From Daphnia pulex (Eukaryota; Arthropoda; Branchiopoda; Diplostraca; Daphniidae), in the NCBI RefSeq assembly GCF_021134715.1, contig NC_060028.1:10453482-10517481 (forward strand): DNA of 64,000 nt, read 5' to 3'. Numbering within the stretch: the stretch's first letter is position 1; the number at the start of each line of letters is the position of its first letter. The position numbers and the translations under genes are program-made. Under the pieces are notes generated by a model, which did not search any database, was not told the DNA's origin, and saw only the letters and a list, made by a program, of their open reading frames with translations. Of the stretch, positions 63,001-64,000 are shown one piece after another.

Positions 63001-64000
63001 CAACAGGCAGTACCCAGCACAATGGTTTCAATTGACAGGACAACGCGAAAAAACGCTCCAGTGACATCCGAGTGGGTTTGATTTAGGGAAAAAGAGGATT
63101 TAGTTCTCAGAAGATATTCAATGCCATTCAAGTTGATGAACACACAACTAACAACTAATAGAACCACTCCCCAGAGTTCCATCAGTCCCAACTGGCCCCG
63201 TTTTCCATGTGTGTGTACACAATTTTCGTCGAGCAAAACGATTTTTATTGGACAGTCCCTGCGGGTCTTAATCGACGATAATTGATTTACAGTAACTAAA
63301 CAAAACAAAAAAAAAATAATCGACCCGCCGAGTTCGAATTTCCAGTTGAACGAAATCCAATTTAGTCGGAAGAAAGAAAAGAACAGATTCCCCACAAGAT
63401 GTAAACTATAATAGGATGGCATCCAGGCCAGCGCATTGTATTTATAGATACGACGACGTGAAAAAGGAAAAAAAACTTGTTCAAACGGATTTCGCCCAGC
63501 AGCGGCGGACGAGAAAAGAGGCGGCGGCGTGTCGGTCCGTCTCTAAATATTTACGGGCAAACTCAAACCAGATACAAACCGAGGGGTCTACCATCATCAT
63601 CACCACGTGTCTTTTATTCTCTCCAGCCTCCGCATGTACACATCTTTTGAGAAAAAAATCTGTCGATACAAAAAGGTCTAGCTGCGGTATTGTAAATATA
63701 CAACAACGCAACACCTTTTTTTTTCTTCTACACTCCTACCCGGGCCGCGCGTGGAGCTTCTTAGACTTGTCCTTTAGCACTAAACACAATGTGTTTATTA
63801 TACTTTGATGCGTATATAATCTAAACAAAAAAGAGGCGCCCTGTGTCGAGATGAAAACGCGTATACAAGCTAGCTAGCTAGCTACAGTGCTACACGTAGT
63901 ATACACGCTGGCCTCTTGTATATACACAATCCAGCGCTGTATGTAGTTAAGTTTATAATATACACCCCAGAAGAAAAAAAAATGCTTCCCTTGTGAAACA
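57006..64000. other. 7-kb non-coding region upstream of eva-1
   Basis: No gene was found on either strand. It is dominated by poly-A/T, (CTT)n, CAG-rich tracts, a run of 15 C (57412-57426), and a (GCTA)n tract (about 63868-63885). A weak TATA-like CTTATATG on the minus strand near 57265-57272 could belong to the eva-1 promoter, about 260 bp before its ATG. Confidence 0.5.

Overview
This window is nuclear DNA of an arthropod, most likely a cladoceran crustacean of the Daphnia type. The evidence is multi-exon genes with short GT-AG introns (mostly 60-120 bp), TATA plus CAGT-type initiator promoters, AATAAA polyadenylation signals, a chitin-cuticle gene (knickkopf) and a Tyr-rich YYTEAP-type repeat remnant. 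The genus is an inference from gene style and composition, not from any search. I saw no bacterial operon, CRISPR array, rRNA or tRNA.

Layout. 1-6079: repeat-rich DNA with a foldback element (2749-3131) and a 1.2-kb repeat (4390-5640). 6080-10827 (-): complete 15-exon stromalin/STAG cohesin gene. 12790-13146 (+): two-exon secreted Kunitz inhibitor with its own TATA box. 13147-21379: non-coding, with one broken coding relic (14705-15037). 21380-33804 (+): 13-exon knickkopf gene (DM13, DM13, DOMON, plastocyanin-like, GPI tail) with two long introns. 34491-36789 (+): 10-exon coiled-coil protein resembling CEP83. 37420-37896 (-): three-exon TUSC2/FUS1 homologue, convergent with the previous gene, whose last intron is GC-AG. 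38288-39462 (+): a possible tiny two-exon transcription unit. 40.1-47.6 kb: second repeat-rich block with an inverted copy of the 4.4-5.6-kb repeat and two opposed arrays of a dispersed repeat around a decayed Tyr-rich gene (-, 44314-45319). 48453-57005 (-): seven-exon eva-1 (EVA1C) gene, two SUEL lectin domains and one membrane span. 57006-64000: non-coding, rich in microsatellites and homopolymers.

The genes are independent housekeeping or developmental loci (cohesion, cuticle, centriole, axon guidance) and form no pathway or operon. Exon models were built by hand: each complete model has canonical junctions (apart from the one GC donor), consistent phases and a total length divisible by three (SA 1169 aa, Kunitz 87, knk 718, CEP83-like 562, TUSC2 114, eva-1 589). 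UTR ends and possible 5' non-coding exons cannot be fixed from sequence alone. Nothing here is a clearly new molecular system. The most unusual items are the micro-gene candidate, the coding relic at 14.7 kb, the opposed repeat architecture around 44.9 kb, and recurrent CTCF-like motifs partly carried by repeats.
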